Shown here piece after piece: positions 54,905-63,059 of a stretch of 64,000 nucleotides of DNA (position 1 is the first letter of the stretch; every line of letters begins with the position of its first letter). Both the position numbers and the translations under genes were made by a program. This stretch comes from an uncultured Tateyamaria sp. (GTDB lineage Bacteria > Pseudomonadota > Alphaproteobacteria > Rhodobacterales > Rhodobacteraceae), in the NCBI GenBank assembly GCA_947501275.1, contig CANMVD010000010.1, positions 24,165 to 88,164 on the forward strand, given 5' to 3'. Below the pieces are notes generated by a model that made no database searches, was not told where the DNA came from, and saw only the letters and a program-made list of their open reading frames with translations.

Positions 54905-55768
54905 ATGAGCTGGCGCATCGCAAATGAATGCGCCGAGCGCCGCTTTGGCAGCGCCGCGCGCAAGCAGATCATCATGTTCCTGGCGGATAAGGCGAGCGAT
55001 GATGGCTCAGGCATCTGGTGCTCCAAGGGGACGATCCAGCGCCACACTGAACTCAGCGAGAGCACGGTCAAGCGCACAATCATCGACTTCCTGCGCGAAG
55101 GCATTTTGATCGAGACAGGGCGGCGGCACTGCAAGAATGGCTACACCGTCATTTACCGCATTGTTCTGGAGCGGGTGGCCGCGCTCGAACCCACGGCCGA
55201 GCCCGATATTGAGACGGGGGTCACTGTGAGCCCCGTCCAGCCTGAACCCGGTACGGGGTCCACGGTGAACGGGGTACGGGGTTCACGGTGGACCCCAAAC
55301 CATCCTAAAACCATCCATAAACCACTTACGCGCAAGCGCGAGGCGGCGGAGGAGGTTGAAGATTTTGAAGCTGAGAAGATCTTAGCAGCCTATCCCGAAG
55401 ACAGGATCCGAGACCGGCGGACTACTCTGCGCTTAATCGCTGCGGCCCTGAAGGCAGGGCTGAAGCCCGATGATCTGAAACAGGCGGTCGAAGCCTATGC
55501 CAAGGAAAGTGAGGGCTACACGCGCGGCAAGGTCTGTTTCTCGGATAACTGGTTCAAGATGCGCCGGTGGGACAAGGGACTGGCCCAGATCCAGGCCGAC
55601 CGCGAGAAGGCGCGAGAGGCCGAAGCCAAAGGCCGTGCGAGCCTTGCCGAGTGGATTCACGAGCGTCATCCTCTGTGCCGCCACATCACCAACCGGCAGA
55701 TCGAAGACTTGATCGCGTCAAAGCTGGTGACGCCCGAGCAGGTGCGCGCTGCGGGGTTGCAGGCGTGA
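54905..55768 (+). CDS. Winged-helix protein, replication-initiator-like
   Basis: The 287-aa protein has an N-terminal HTH (GTIQRHTELSESTVKRTIIDFLREGIL, about residues 39-65) preceded by SAARKQIIMFLADKASDDG, as in plasmid and phage initiators of the HTH_36 type. A proline-rich linker with near-duplicated sequence (about residues 98-140) leads to a helical C-terminal domain containing DFEAEKILAAYPEDR and SDNWFKMRRWDKGLAQI. A strong GAGGTGA Shine-Dalgarno at 54892 sets the start. It probably belongs to the mobile element. DNA binding is supported; a role in replication is inferred. Confidence 0.75.
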   Translation: MSWRIANECAERRFGSAARKQIIMFLADKASDDGSGIWCSKGTIQRHTELSESTVKRTIIDFLREGILIETGRRHCKNGYTVIYRIVLERVAALEPTAEPDIETGVTVSPVQPEPGTGSTVNGVRGSRWTPNHPKTIHKPLTRKREAAEEVEDFEAEKILAAYPEDRIRDRRTTLRLIAAALKAGLKPDDLKQAVEAYAKESEGYTRGKVCFSDNWFKMRRWDKGLAQIQADREKAREAEAKGRASLAEWIHERHPLCRHITNRQIEDLIASKLVTPEQVRAAGLQA

Positions 55769-55782
55769 GTGTAGTTCGCATG

Positions 55783-55852
55783 TTACGCTGCGGCGTAAAA
55801 TTGGAATATTTACGTTGCAGCGTAATTTGTTTTGATTTACGCTACGCCGTAA
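55783..55852. promoter_or_regulatory. Three evenly spaced HipB operator palindromes
   Basis: Three 16-bp palindromes precede hipB: TTACGCTGCGGCGTAA (55783-55798), TTACGTTGCAGCGTAA (55810-55825) and TTACGCTACGCCGTAA (55837-55852). Their starts are exactly 27 bp apart. The last ends 13 bp before the hipB ATG, with AAGGAG between. They fit cooperative autorepression by HipB dimers. Confidence 0.85.
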
Positions 55853-55865
55853 AAGGAGCCACATC

Positions 55866-56111
55866 ATGGACCTCACTGCACGAACGGCCGAGCAGATCGG
55901 CGAGGCACTCCGCCGGACGCGCAAAGCGCGCGGCTGGACCCAAAGCGATATCAGCGCGCGCACGAATTTGCGCGTCGCGACGATTTCGTCGCTCGAGAAT
56001 GGCGACGCGGGAACCAAGCTCGCCACTGTGCTCGCTGTCATGGCGGCTCTTGGGCTTGAGTTCCGATTGGTGGAGCGTGGTGGCTCGCTTGAAATCGAGG
56101 ATATCTTCTGA
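55866..56111 (+). CDS. hipB: HipB antitoxin, XRE-family regulator
   Basis: The 81-aa protein is an HTH_3 regulator (IGEALRRTRKARGWTQSDISARTNLRVATISSLENGDAGTKLATVLAVMAALGLEFRLV), the normal form of HipB, ending in a short tail that binds HipA. It neutralises the kinase and represses the operon. AAAGGAG precedes the ATG. It overlaps hipA by 1 nt (TGATG). The three upstream palindromes are its likely operators. Confidence 0.93.
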   Translation: MDLTARTAEQIGEALRRTRKARGWTQSDISARTNLRVATISSLENGDAGTKLATVLAVMAALGLEFRLVERGGSLEIEDIF

Positions 56112-57403
56112 TGGCGAAACGCGGGCGTAGCGGCACTATGCAGGTGCTTCTGAATGGAAGGCTGGTGGGGGCTTTGCGTCTCGCAGGCTCGGGTGCAATC
56201 AACTTCACCTATGATCCGGACTGGCTGTCGTGGGAACACGCCATGCCCATCTCTCTGTCCCTGCCTTTGCGCGAAGAGGCGCACCAAGGTGCCCCTGTCA
56301 TTGCCTACCTGGAAAACCTGTTGCCCGACAATCAGGCGATACGAGAGCGCGTAGCCGCACGGGTGCGTGCAGGCGGTACGGACGCCTGGCACATGCTGGA
56401 GAAAATCGGGCGCGATTGTGTGGGGGCTTTGCAGTTCGTCTCTGCTGAGGTCCCAGAGGACGGCACACTCGAGGGGGAGCCAGTGTCTGAGGCGCAGATT
56501 GCCGACATGCTGCGCAATCTCGCGAGCGCTCCGCTCGGCTTGGACGAGGAAGACGACTTCCGCATTTCCATCGCAGGGGCGCAGGAGAAAACTGCGCTGC
56601 TGCGCCATGAGGGCGCGTGGATCCGTCCTTCGGGGCTCACCCCAACGACCCATATCCTCAAGACTCAGCTGGGTGTTTTGCCCGCAGGGATTGATCTATC
56701 CGACAGCGTTGAAAACGAGTATTTCTGCATGAGCTTTTGCCGTGCCATGGGCATGGATGTGGCGGAGGTCGAGATTGCCGACTTTGAAGACGTGCGGAGC
56801 CTTGTTGTGACGCGGTTTGACCGGCGCTGGACCAAAGATGGCCGCTTGATCCGTCTGCCGCAGGAGGATTTTTGTCAGGCGCTCACAGTTCCACCCAGCC
56901 AGAAATATCAAATGGATGGCGGGCCAGGGGTCACTGAAGGGATCGGGCTGTTAACCGGCAGTGATAACCCCGTGGCGGATCAACGCGCGTTCTTCCGTGC
57001 GCAGGTGCTGTTTTGGCTCCTGGGAGCGACGGACGGGCATGCGAAGAATTTCAGCATCGCATTGCGCCTTGGTGGTTTCCTTATGACCCCGCTTTATGAC
57101 GTGCTGAGCGCGCAAAAAGCCGTGGATGACGGTCAAATCCGCCAGAACCGGATGCGCCTCGCGATGGCGGTCGACGGGCACTATCGGATCAATGAGGTGG
57201 TGCCTCGCCATTTCCTGCAGGCTGCAAAGGCGGCTGGTTTTGGTGTGACGCTGGCGGAAGAAGTCTTGTCGAGCATCGCGACGGAGCTTGAACCCGCCTT
57301 GGACAAGACACTTGCAGACTTGCCGGATGGGTTCCCGCAGCCATTGGCCGAAGCCATTGTTGCTGGCGCACGACGTCGCTCAGCTGCCTTTGATGCCGTA
57401 TGA
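56111..57403 (+). CDS. hipA: HipA toxin, serine/threonine kinase
   Basis: HipA phosphorylates glutamyl-tRNA synthetase in E. coli, halting translation and inducing dormancy. The 430-aa protein has full-length HipA structure. The N-terminal HipA_N domain includes NGRLVGALRL and ISLSLPLREEAHQG, and the phosphorylatable serine is in FRISIAGAQEKTALL (about residue 157). TPTTHILK, the catalytic loop ATDGHAKNFSIAL (about residue 300) and the metal aspartate in TPLYDVLS follow. All key residues are visible, so the toxin looks active. It is part of the island. Confidence 0.95.
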   Translation: MAKRGRSGTMQVLLNGRLVGALRLAGSGAINFTYDPDWLSWEHAMPISLSLPLREEAHQGAPVIAYLENLLPDNQAIRERVAARVRAGGTDAWHMLEKIGRDCVGALQFVSAEVPEDGTLEGEPVSEAQIADMLRNLASAPLGLDEEDDFRISIAGAQEKTALLRHEGAWIRPSGLTPTTHILKTQLGVLPAGIDLSDSVENEYFCMSFCRAMGMDVAEVEIADFEDVRSLVVTRFDRRWTKDGRLIRLPQEDFCQALTVPPSQKYQMDGGPGVTEGIGLLTGSDNPVADQRAFFRAQVLFWLLGATDGHAKNFSIALRLGGFLMTPLYDVLSAQKAVDDGQIRQNRMRLAMAVDGHYRINEVVPRHFLQAAKAAGFGVTLAEEVLSSIATELEPALDKTLADLPDGFPQPLAEAIVAGARRRSAAFDAV

Positions 57404-57443
57404 TCCGCAGGTCATATTTCCGCTTTATGATCGTTAGATCATA
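57399..57443. promoter_or_regulatory. Pair of palindromes at the 3' end of hipA
   Basis: TATGATCcgcaGGTCATA (57399-57416) and TATGATCgttaGATCATA (57426-57443) are inverted repeats of the same half-site. Their starts are 27 bp apart. The first overlaps the hipA stop codon. The half-site differs from the HipB operators. Confidence 0.6.
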
Positions 57444-57723
57444 TTGACTGAGAGAAATCTGCAGGCCCAGTACAGGAGTTGCAGCGTTCCAGGCCAGCTT
57501 TGACGGTCCAGAACAGGGATTGATGGCCAACCCAGATCCTCAATGCCGTGTTTCTGATTGCTGAACATAAGCGGGCAGCCGTAGCAGACGCGGGGCAAGC
57601 CCCGCTTCAACAAGAAAATTCCCCTGCGCCAGCGCATTCCTCGCGAGGCAAGTTTCTCGCTGACAGCCTCTTAGTGCCAGCTTTGGTCATGTTCATCGAA
57701 ACACTCAAAGTGAGGATCAAAAA
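57404..57723. other. 320-bp gap between hipA and the 65-aa gene
   Basis: Besides the two palindromes at its left end, it holds a GC hairpin (GCGGGGC/GCCCCGC around 57590-57605) that could terminate hipA transcription weakly. I see no gene. The right end carries GTGAGGAT ahead of the next start. Confidence 0.5.
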
Positions 57724-57921
57724 ATGGCTACTCAAACTCTGAAACTGAATGTCAAATCCGGCGAAAAAGACGGCAAGAACTTCTGGGACCGCTGCGGCGT
57801 CCTCTTCGTCAACACCGACGACGGCGGCAACATCACGTCGATCAATGTCAAACACAGCATGTTCCCCGATGTCGAAATGGTCGCCTTTCCGCGCCGCGAT
57901 GAAAATCCGGTCGTCGAGTGA
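57724..57921 (+). CDS. Small conserved-looking protein of unknown function
   Basis: The 65-aa protein starts MATQTLKLNVKSGEKDGKNFW and continues with RCGVLFVNTDDGGNITSINVKH and a charged end. The alternating hydrophobic pattern suggests a small beta-sheet protein. GAGG at 57711 and clean codon use support translation. A weak hairpin with TTT follows. No function is recognised. Its neighbours do not tell more than that it is part of the island. Confidence 0.65.
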   Translation: MATQTLKLNVKSGEKDGKNFWDRCGVLFVNTDDGGNITSINVKHSMFPDVEMVAFPRRDENPVVE

Positions 57922-57934
57922 ACTCAGAGTCAAG

Positions 57935-57950
57935 GCGGGTTTCCCGCTTT
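57935..57950 (+). terminator. Weak terminator after the 65-aa gene
   Basis: GCGGG (57935-57939), loop TTT, CCCGC (57943-57947) and TTT form a short terminator-like hairpin 13 bp after the stop codon. Confidence 0.45.
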
Positions 57951-58067
57951 GGCGTTTCAGAAAACCGCTGAACGTCAAGAGTTTCAACAGTCTTAGTGGT
58001 TGAATAGCATTTGCGTGAGAGCACGCTCCTCGGGCCAACGGAACAAAACGTGCGGTTTGAGAGTTAG

Positions 58068-58090
58068 AACCGGGCGGATTGCGCCCGGTT
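58068..58090 (-). terminator. Hairpin after the barrel-like protein gene
   Basis: AACCGGGCG (58068-58076) pairs with CGCCCGGTT (58082-58090), 9 bp with a 5-nt loop, 13 bp past the minus-strand stop. No T run follows on either side, so termination is less certain. Confidence 0.5.
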
Positions 58091-58102
58091 CCCACACTTC
58101 GC

Positions 58103-58702
58103 TCAGAACTTGTACGAGAATTCGACGTTGAAGTTGCTCTGGTCGATTTCCTCTAGAACCAGATCAGCACCTAGCGTGTAGTCGATGCCGTGGACGGTCT
58201 GACCTGTCGCATTCAAACCAAGCGACGCGCCGCCGCCATAGTTGGTGGTGAAGTCCACGCCAAAGTCTGCGTCTGCTAAGAACCCGTTTGAGACACCCGT
58301 AAAATCGACCGAAGCGGAAAGTGCTTTTTCATCGATCGAAACGCCGAATGAAAGCAAGCCATAGTCGGTCTGGATTTGTTCAGCGCTGGCTGCGATCGCC
58401 ATGCTTGTGTCACCATTCGCAAAATCGAAGCCTGCATTGGCCGTTACCGACAGGGTGTTCGCATACGAGAACTCACCAGACAGTGAAGCCGTATCTGCGA
58501 CGCCTGCGCCAAACTCAGTAGCAAATGCCAGCTTGGAGATTGTAAAGTCCCCATGCGTGACGCCCGAGAGTTCCAACTCTGCCTTGACAACCTCACCGGT
58601 CTTATCCAGCGAACCGGCAAGCTCGCCTGCGAAGGCCTCTGCACTTATGGCAGTTGCCAAAGTTATCGTAGCGACACCGAGAAGTAGATTTACTTTAGTC
58701 AT
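58103..58702 (-). CDS. Exported beta-barrel-like protein
   Basis: The 199-aa precursor has a signal peptide (MTKVNLLLGVATITLATAISAEAFA). The mature part is made of alternating short strands rich in G, S, A, T and D and ends in an aromatic FSYKF, as outer-membrane barrels do. No specific porin family is recognised. The start at 58702 has AAGGAA 10 nt upstream. The promoter, leader and first four codons are within the 193-bp repeat also found before the transglycosylase gene. Confidence 0.75.
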   Translation of the reverse strand: MTKVNLLLGVATITLATAISAEAFAGELAGSLDKTGEVVKAELELSGVTHGDFTISKLAFATEFGAGVADTASLSGEFSYANTLSVTANAGFDFANGDTSMAIAASAEQIQTDYGLLSFGVSIDEKALSASVDFTGVSNGFLADADFGVDFTTNYGGGASLGLNATGQTVHGIDYTLGADLVLEEIDQSNFNVEFSYKF

Positions 58703-58881
58703 CGTTTCGGTTCCTTTTTCCGAGTTGCGATGACTGGACCGTCGGGGGTTTGGTGGCGGCACTTTAGGCCGCCGATCGGCGCCTACTTCGATGCGTATTC
58801 CATTGAAAATAATTGACTAATTCTGATCCCGGCAGAGATCGGCAGTGTCGGCGCCGATTGCTGCGAGAGCTTGAGCGAGGT
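58689..58881. repeat. 193-bp perfect direct repeat, copy 1
   Basis: This segment is base-for-base identical to 63733-63925 by eye, offset 5,044 bp. It spans the leader region of the barrel-like gene, its ribosome-binding site and the codons for MTKV. It probably contains a promoter reading leftward. Sequence outside the repeat diverges at once on both sides. Confidence 0.93.
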
Positions 58882-58961
58882 TCGGATTAAACCCGCCGAG
58901 ATTGAGTCGAATCCGTAACCGGGCTATTATCGTGATGTGTGATTTGAGTTAGGGGATTGGG

Positions 58962-59351
58962 ATGCCGCAGCGGGCTGATGGGCAAAGGATCAATGAATTG
59001 ATAAACGAACTTGCTCAACGAGAGGGCAAGCGCATCACCTTTGCCGAGGTCTGTCGGCGGACGGACGATCTTGGTGATGGCTTCGTCGCTATTGAGGAGC
59101 GAACTCTTAACCGCGCTCGTAATAACAAGCGCGTTGATGAAGCCTACTTGAAGTCTTTAGCTGAAGTTTTGGGGGTTAAGGCATCCGATCTCGTGAAGTC
59201 AGATGCTGGGAAAGAAAAAACAAGCGAGGGTAGTGGCAACGTCTGGATCAAGAAAAAGATGGTTGCAAAAGCAAAACCGAATGCTCCCGCTTTGATTTTG
59301 GAAGAGGGCGCAACCGCCAACATCAATATAGGTGTTCCAAGTAAGGATTGA
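58962..59351 (+). CDS. XRE-like HTH protein paired with a STAND NTPase
   Basis: The 129-aa protein has an HTH-like domain (about residues 8-80: RINELINELAQREGKRITFAEVCRRT and KRVDEAYLKSLAEVLGVKASDLV, the end pattern of XRE domains). A linker and the tail ILEEGATANINIGVPSKD follow. AGGGG at 58951 sets the start. It shares its stop with the STAND start (TGATG), so the two are co-translated and probably interact. It may repress the operon, act as the adaptor, or both. No close relative is recognised. Confidence 0.85.
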   Translation: MPQRADGQRINELINELAQREGKRITFAEVCRRTDDLGDGFVAIEERTLNRARNNKRVDEAYLKSLAEVLGVKASDLVKSDAGKEKTSEGSGNVWIKKKMVAKAKPNAPALILEEGATANINIGVPSKD

Positions 59352-62300
59352 TGACTTTGGGCCAAGGCGGCGATACCCACCAAAATGAGCAGAAGGCTAT
59401 TGCCAAGGGCAAGAACTCCTTGGCAATTACGGCTGCAGCTTATTCCAACGTTACAGTTTATCAGTACGTCACGTATGACGGTGGGCGAGCCACAACGCGT
59501 GAGACCACCGATCCGTCTGTGTGTCCGTATCCCGGTCTCGAGACCTTCCACACGTCCGAAGCAGAGTATTTTGCGGGTCGCGAAGAAGACGTCGCTTTGT
59601 TGGAAGCAAAGCTGGAAGATCATGACATCTGTGGAGTTATTGCGGCCTCTGGAGCCGGAAAATCGTCGCTTGTGCATGCCGGGCTTATCCCGTTACTGGC
59701 AAAGCGCGAAAACGAAGCTTGGGATGTCTTCGCATTCAAGCCCGGACAAGAACCGCTTTATGGTCTTGCCAGATCAATGTCGGGCGTTCTTGCGCAGGAA
59801 GACAACCTGGACGCCCAGTTGAACGAGATCCGTCGAAACGTAGAGAATTTGCGTGAGACCTCCGGTCGGCTATCCGAATATGTCGAAGAGATCGTCCGAC
59901 GCCGCAGCGGAACCACATCTGGCAAGCACCACCATGTCCTGATCTTCATCGATCAATGGGAGGAACTCTACACTCGTGAGAACGAAGAAGAACGGGACGT
60001 TCTCGTTCGGGAGCTGATGGAGGTTGCTAAGCGTGGGCTGGCCAAGGTTCTCTTGACCATGCGCATCGACTTCATGGAAGAGATGCTATTACTCAGCACC
60101 GACTTCTTCCGTGATCTCAAACCAGGCATTCACTTTGTAGAGCCGATGGACGAGACCGGGCTACGATCTGCGATAGAAGTGCCTGCTGAAGAGGTCGGCC
60201 TCGGTGTTCCTGAAGCTCTCACCTCACGGCTGATTACGGATCTTGGAAAAGGCCGGGACCATGGATCGCTGCCATATCTTCAATTTGTACTTCGGCAACT
60301 TTGGGAAAAGCGCGATCAGGCAAACAACTGTCTGACCACAGAAGCTTATGACGGCATGAAAGGCCTCCAAGGTGCAATCGGAGCTCATGCGGACGCGGTC
60401 TTCCGAAAGCTGACGAAAGGCGAGCAGAGTTTGGCGCAGCGCGTCTTGCCCCGTCTCGCCAATGTGTCGGTGGCTGGAGCCATTACATCGAGACGTCTGC
60501 CTTTTGCAGACTTCGACGAGCCAGCTCGGCAACTCTTGAGAAAACTCGCAGAACCCGAAAGGCGGCTGGTCGTCTTGAGTTCTGCGACAGAGGACGTGAT
60601 CGAAGCCGAAATCGTGGCGGAAGTGGCTCACGAAGCGCTCCTAGACGATTGGAAAACACTCTCGGGATGGATCACAGACCGCAAAGACTTCTTCCGCCTC
60701 AGGAACAAGCTCGAAGCCGATGCAAAGACGTGGATCGAAAACGACAGAAGAAACGACTTCCTGATCCCCGCTGGAAAACCACTCTTAGACGCCCAGGACC
60801 TGTCCGAAAAAGCCCTCGAGGGGGACATCAGCAACGATCTCAACGACTTCATCGAAGCCAGCGACCGCCGCGCGCGATCTCGGAAGTGGCTGACCCGAGG
60901 TCTCTTGACCGCAGTCGTGTCCGGCATCGCAGGCATCGCAATCTACCTGGCAAATGTGAACCAAGACCTCGCAAATACAAATATTGAGGTTGAGCGTCGG
61001 TCGGCGCTTTTGGCAGCTGAAAACTCATACAATCTGGTTGAATTAGGGGAGACTGACCGAGCGCTACTTAGTCTTCTCGAGGGCGCTAAGGCGTTCAAAG
61101 GCGCGGAATTCCCCGAGGTAATGACCGTGGCGTTCCATAATGCAATACAGCGAGCGAGCCGAGAGAAAATTTATCAGATTCCCATAGATACCGATGTGTT
61201 TCCTGACGAGAGAGGAATTTTGTACCATAATAGGGACGATCTGTTCGTGTATCATTTCAATGGATCGGGTCCGCCGGTTCCACTCGTGCAACTTGAGCAA
61301 CTTGACCCAGTTCTAACCTTCTACCGAGAAGGTTTTCTGGCGTTCACTAGCAATGGCGATGTCAAATACTACTCTCTTGATGACGGGTCTGAAATCGCAG
61401 AAGCAGATCAACAAACATCTGAGCTCTTAGAGTTTTTCAACCAGCTAAAAGTCAACTGGGACGATGTACGCGTCAACCCTGCTGAAGACAGCGATGCAAG
61501 TCACCTTTACTCCAGATTCCACATAGATACACCAAATGGATCGGCAGCACTAAATCTTAGAAATGAGCTCGTCATTGATCGAGAAGTTGCTGATCCCTTG
61601 AAGGAATCCGAAGTATTCAGCTCGTATTATAGGGCTGCGTCGCTATCAGATGACTGTGGGACTCACGTTATGCCTGAAAGGGTCGCGAGGAGCGTGGCAA
61701 GTACGCCATCTTATGGAGAGCTTGGCTGTAGGCGGACATTTTCTGGGTTCCTACACTCGGTGATAAATGGCGGTACTGGTGGTACATTCAACTATGAATT
61801 CGCCTATAAAGAGGCATTTGGAGAGTGGCGCTGTAGGCAATTTTGGGGCCGAGATATAGATTTTTGGGACGCAGAAGCTGGGAGCCGAGCAGTTTCTGTT
61901 AGTAACAATATCCTCAGCTACCTTGAGCCAGATTGGGGCTCTTTCGATATCGACGTAGAGCAAGTGAATTCTGAGCAAAGTGAATTTTTTTGCGACGAGA
62001 CCTTTCGAGAAGCCGGCACAGAAATCACATTTCCGGCTCCCATCTTTTCTGCACGAAGGTTACTTTCCAGTGGAGAAGAGAACTCAGAGTTGGTGTTGGT
62101 TTCCTTGCCGTCACTGGGCGAGATACGGGTTGTGGACCCACGCCCCTTTTCGCCTGGCAAGTTAGAATTCAACTATCTCCGCAGTCTGTCGGGAGACGTA
62201 GTCGAAGAACTGGTGGCCGCCCCTCAGGTCGAAGGTCCCGCCGCCAGGCCTTTTTGCTTTGGCGAATACAACGGAGAAAGCAAACAAACACACAAGATAG

Positions 62301-63016
62301 GTCGTGTCGAAGTTACGTTTGAAGCTTTTCAAGATGATCAGACGCTTATGACAGGCTTATCCCATATAGGTTTAAGTCTGGAGAGTTCTGAACAAGTGTT
62401 CGAGGTTTCGGAGAACGTTCTCAATTATCTTAACACCCAAACCTGGTCAGAGAGCTGTATTTTTGTTGATGAAGAAAGCCCACGTGTCTTTTTTCAGTCT
62501 GACGAAGCGTTCACCGAAGTGGTGCTAAGAGCCAACGGAGCCCGTGAAACAGATTTATTTGACCCTTCTAGCGACCATGTATTTGGTATTTCGCCTTCTA
62601 CGTCCCAGGTGACTGCCGTTGACGAAACCGGAATCTGGTTGTTGTCTTACTCAGATAGGGCCTCTCTGGAGCGCGAACGAATTTTTCTTAACGAGAGCCC
62701 GGTATTGTCTGTCTCGGTCGATGATGGTTTCAAAAATGTTGTACTCAATATGAACGAAGGAAGTTCAATCACTGCAGCACTTATTTCGATTGGCGCAAAA
62801 CGACCTTGGCGAGTTTTCGATGGCTATTGCCATAAATGGTGTTACTTGGCGCATGTCGACGGAGCAAGCTTCCAATGGGACAGCCCGGACCCGGATGGTG
62901 GGTACCGATTTTCGGTTCCATCATCGGATGAAGCGGTTCATTGGGCCGAAAAACTTCTCTCGCCTCATTGTCGGGACTACTCTGAATATAGTTTTTCTTC
63001 GTCATCCTGCTATTAG
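59351..63016 (+). CDS. Membrane-anchored STAND NTPase (nSTAND1 type)
   Basis: The 1,221-aa protein is a signal-transducing NTPase. A 50-residue leader contains GKNSLAITAAAYSNVTVYQYV. The nSTAND1 domain then starts with CPYPGLETF...EYFAGREEDVALLEAKL, has Walker A SGAGKSSL (Lys about 104) and Walker B VLIFIDQWEELY (about 196-207), and a winged-helix-like part up to about 440. One membrane helix (about 515-536) follows, and then an about 680-aa C-terminal domain of beta-rich sequence, possibly a degenerate propeller acting as sensor. The start at 59351 has TAAGGA upstream. The second half is clearly richer in A+T than its surroundings. Anti-phage or conflict function is an inference from the STAND class. 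Confidence 0.88.
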   Translation: MTLGQGGDTHQNEQKAIAKGKNSLAITAAAYSNVTVYQYVTYDGGRATTRETTDPSVCPYPGLETFHTSEAEYFAGREEDVALLEAKLEDHDICGVIAASGAGKSSLVHAGLIPLLAKRENEAWDVFAFKPGQEPLYGLARSMSGVLAQEDNLDAQLNEIRRNVENLRETSGRLSEYVEEIVRRRSGTTSGKHHHVLIFIDQWEELYTRENEEERDVLVRELMEVAKRGLAKVLLTMRIDFMEEMLLLSTDFFRDLKPGIHFVEPMDETGLRSAIEVPAEEVGLGVPEALTSRLITDLGKGRDHGSLPYLQFVLRQLWEKRDQANNCLTTEAYDGMKGLQGAIGAHADAVFRKLTKGEQSLAQRVLPRLANVSVAGAITSRRLPFADFDEPARQLLRKLAEPERRLVVLSSATEDVIEAEIVAEVAHEALLDDWKTLSGWITDRKDFFRLRNKLEADAKTWIENDRRNDFLIPAGKPLLDAQDLSEKALEGDISNDLNDFIEASDRRARSRKWLTRGLLTAVVSGIAGIAIYLANVNQDLANTNIEVERRSALLAAENSYNLVELGETDRALLSLLEGAKAFKGAEFPEVMTVAFHNAIQRASREKIYQIPIDTDVFPDERGILYHNRDDLFVYHFNGSGPPVPLVQLEQLDPVLTFYREGFLAFTSNGDVKYYSLDDGSEIAEADQQTSELLEFFNQLKVNWDDVRVNPAEDSDASHLYSRFHIDTPNGSAALNLRNELVIDREVADPLKESEVFSSYYRAASLSDDCGTHVMPERVARSVASTPSYGELGCRRTFSGFLHSVINGGTGGTFNYEFAYKEAFGEWRCRQFWGRDIDFWDAEAGSRAVSVSNNILSYLEPDWGSFDIDVEQVNSEQSEFFCDETFREAGTEITFPAPIFSARRLLSSGEENSELVLVSLPSLGEIRVVDPRPFSPGKLEFNYLRSLSGDVVEELVAAPQVEGPAARPFCFGEYNGESKQTHKIGRVEVTFEAFQDDQTLMTGLSHIGLSLESSEQVFEVSENVLNYLNTQTWSESCIFVDEESPRVFFQSDEAFTEVVLRANGARETDLFDPSSDHVFGISPSTSQVTAVDETGIWLLSYSDRASLERERIFLNESPVLSVSVDDGFKNVVLNMNEGSSITAALISIGAKRPWRVFDGYCHKWCYLAHVDGASFQWDSPDPDGGYRFSVPSSDEAVHWAEKLLSPHCRDYSEYSFSSSSCY

Positions 63017-63022
63017 CCAGTC

Positions 63023-63048
63023 TCCCGGGTGCGTTTAAGCACCCGGGA
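63023..63048. terminator. Hairpin between convergent STAND and transglycosylase genes
   Basis: TCCCGGGTGC (63023-63032) pairs perfectly with GCACCCGGGA (63039-63048) around a 6-nt loop, 7 bp past the STAND stop. No T run is present on either strand, but the position between two converging genes suits a bidirectional terminator. Confidence 0.6.
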
Positions 63049-63059
63049 AATGTTCGCCC

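Noticed and set aside
54597..54908. 103-aa plus-strand reading frame across the tRNA fragment
   Set aside because: Its N-terminus (GGEYRNRTGVHGFAIQ) is the well-known translation of an antisense tRNA, and the rest covers the two terminator hairpins.
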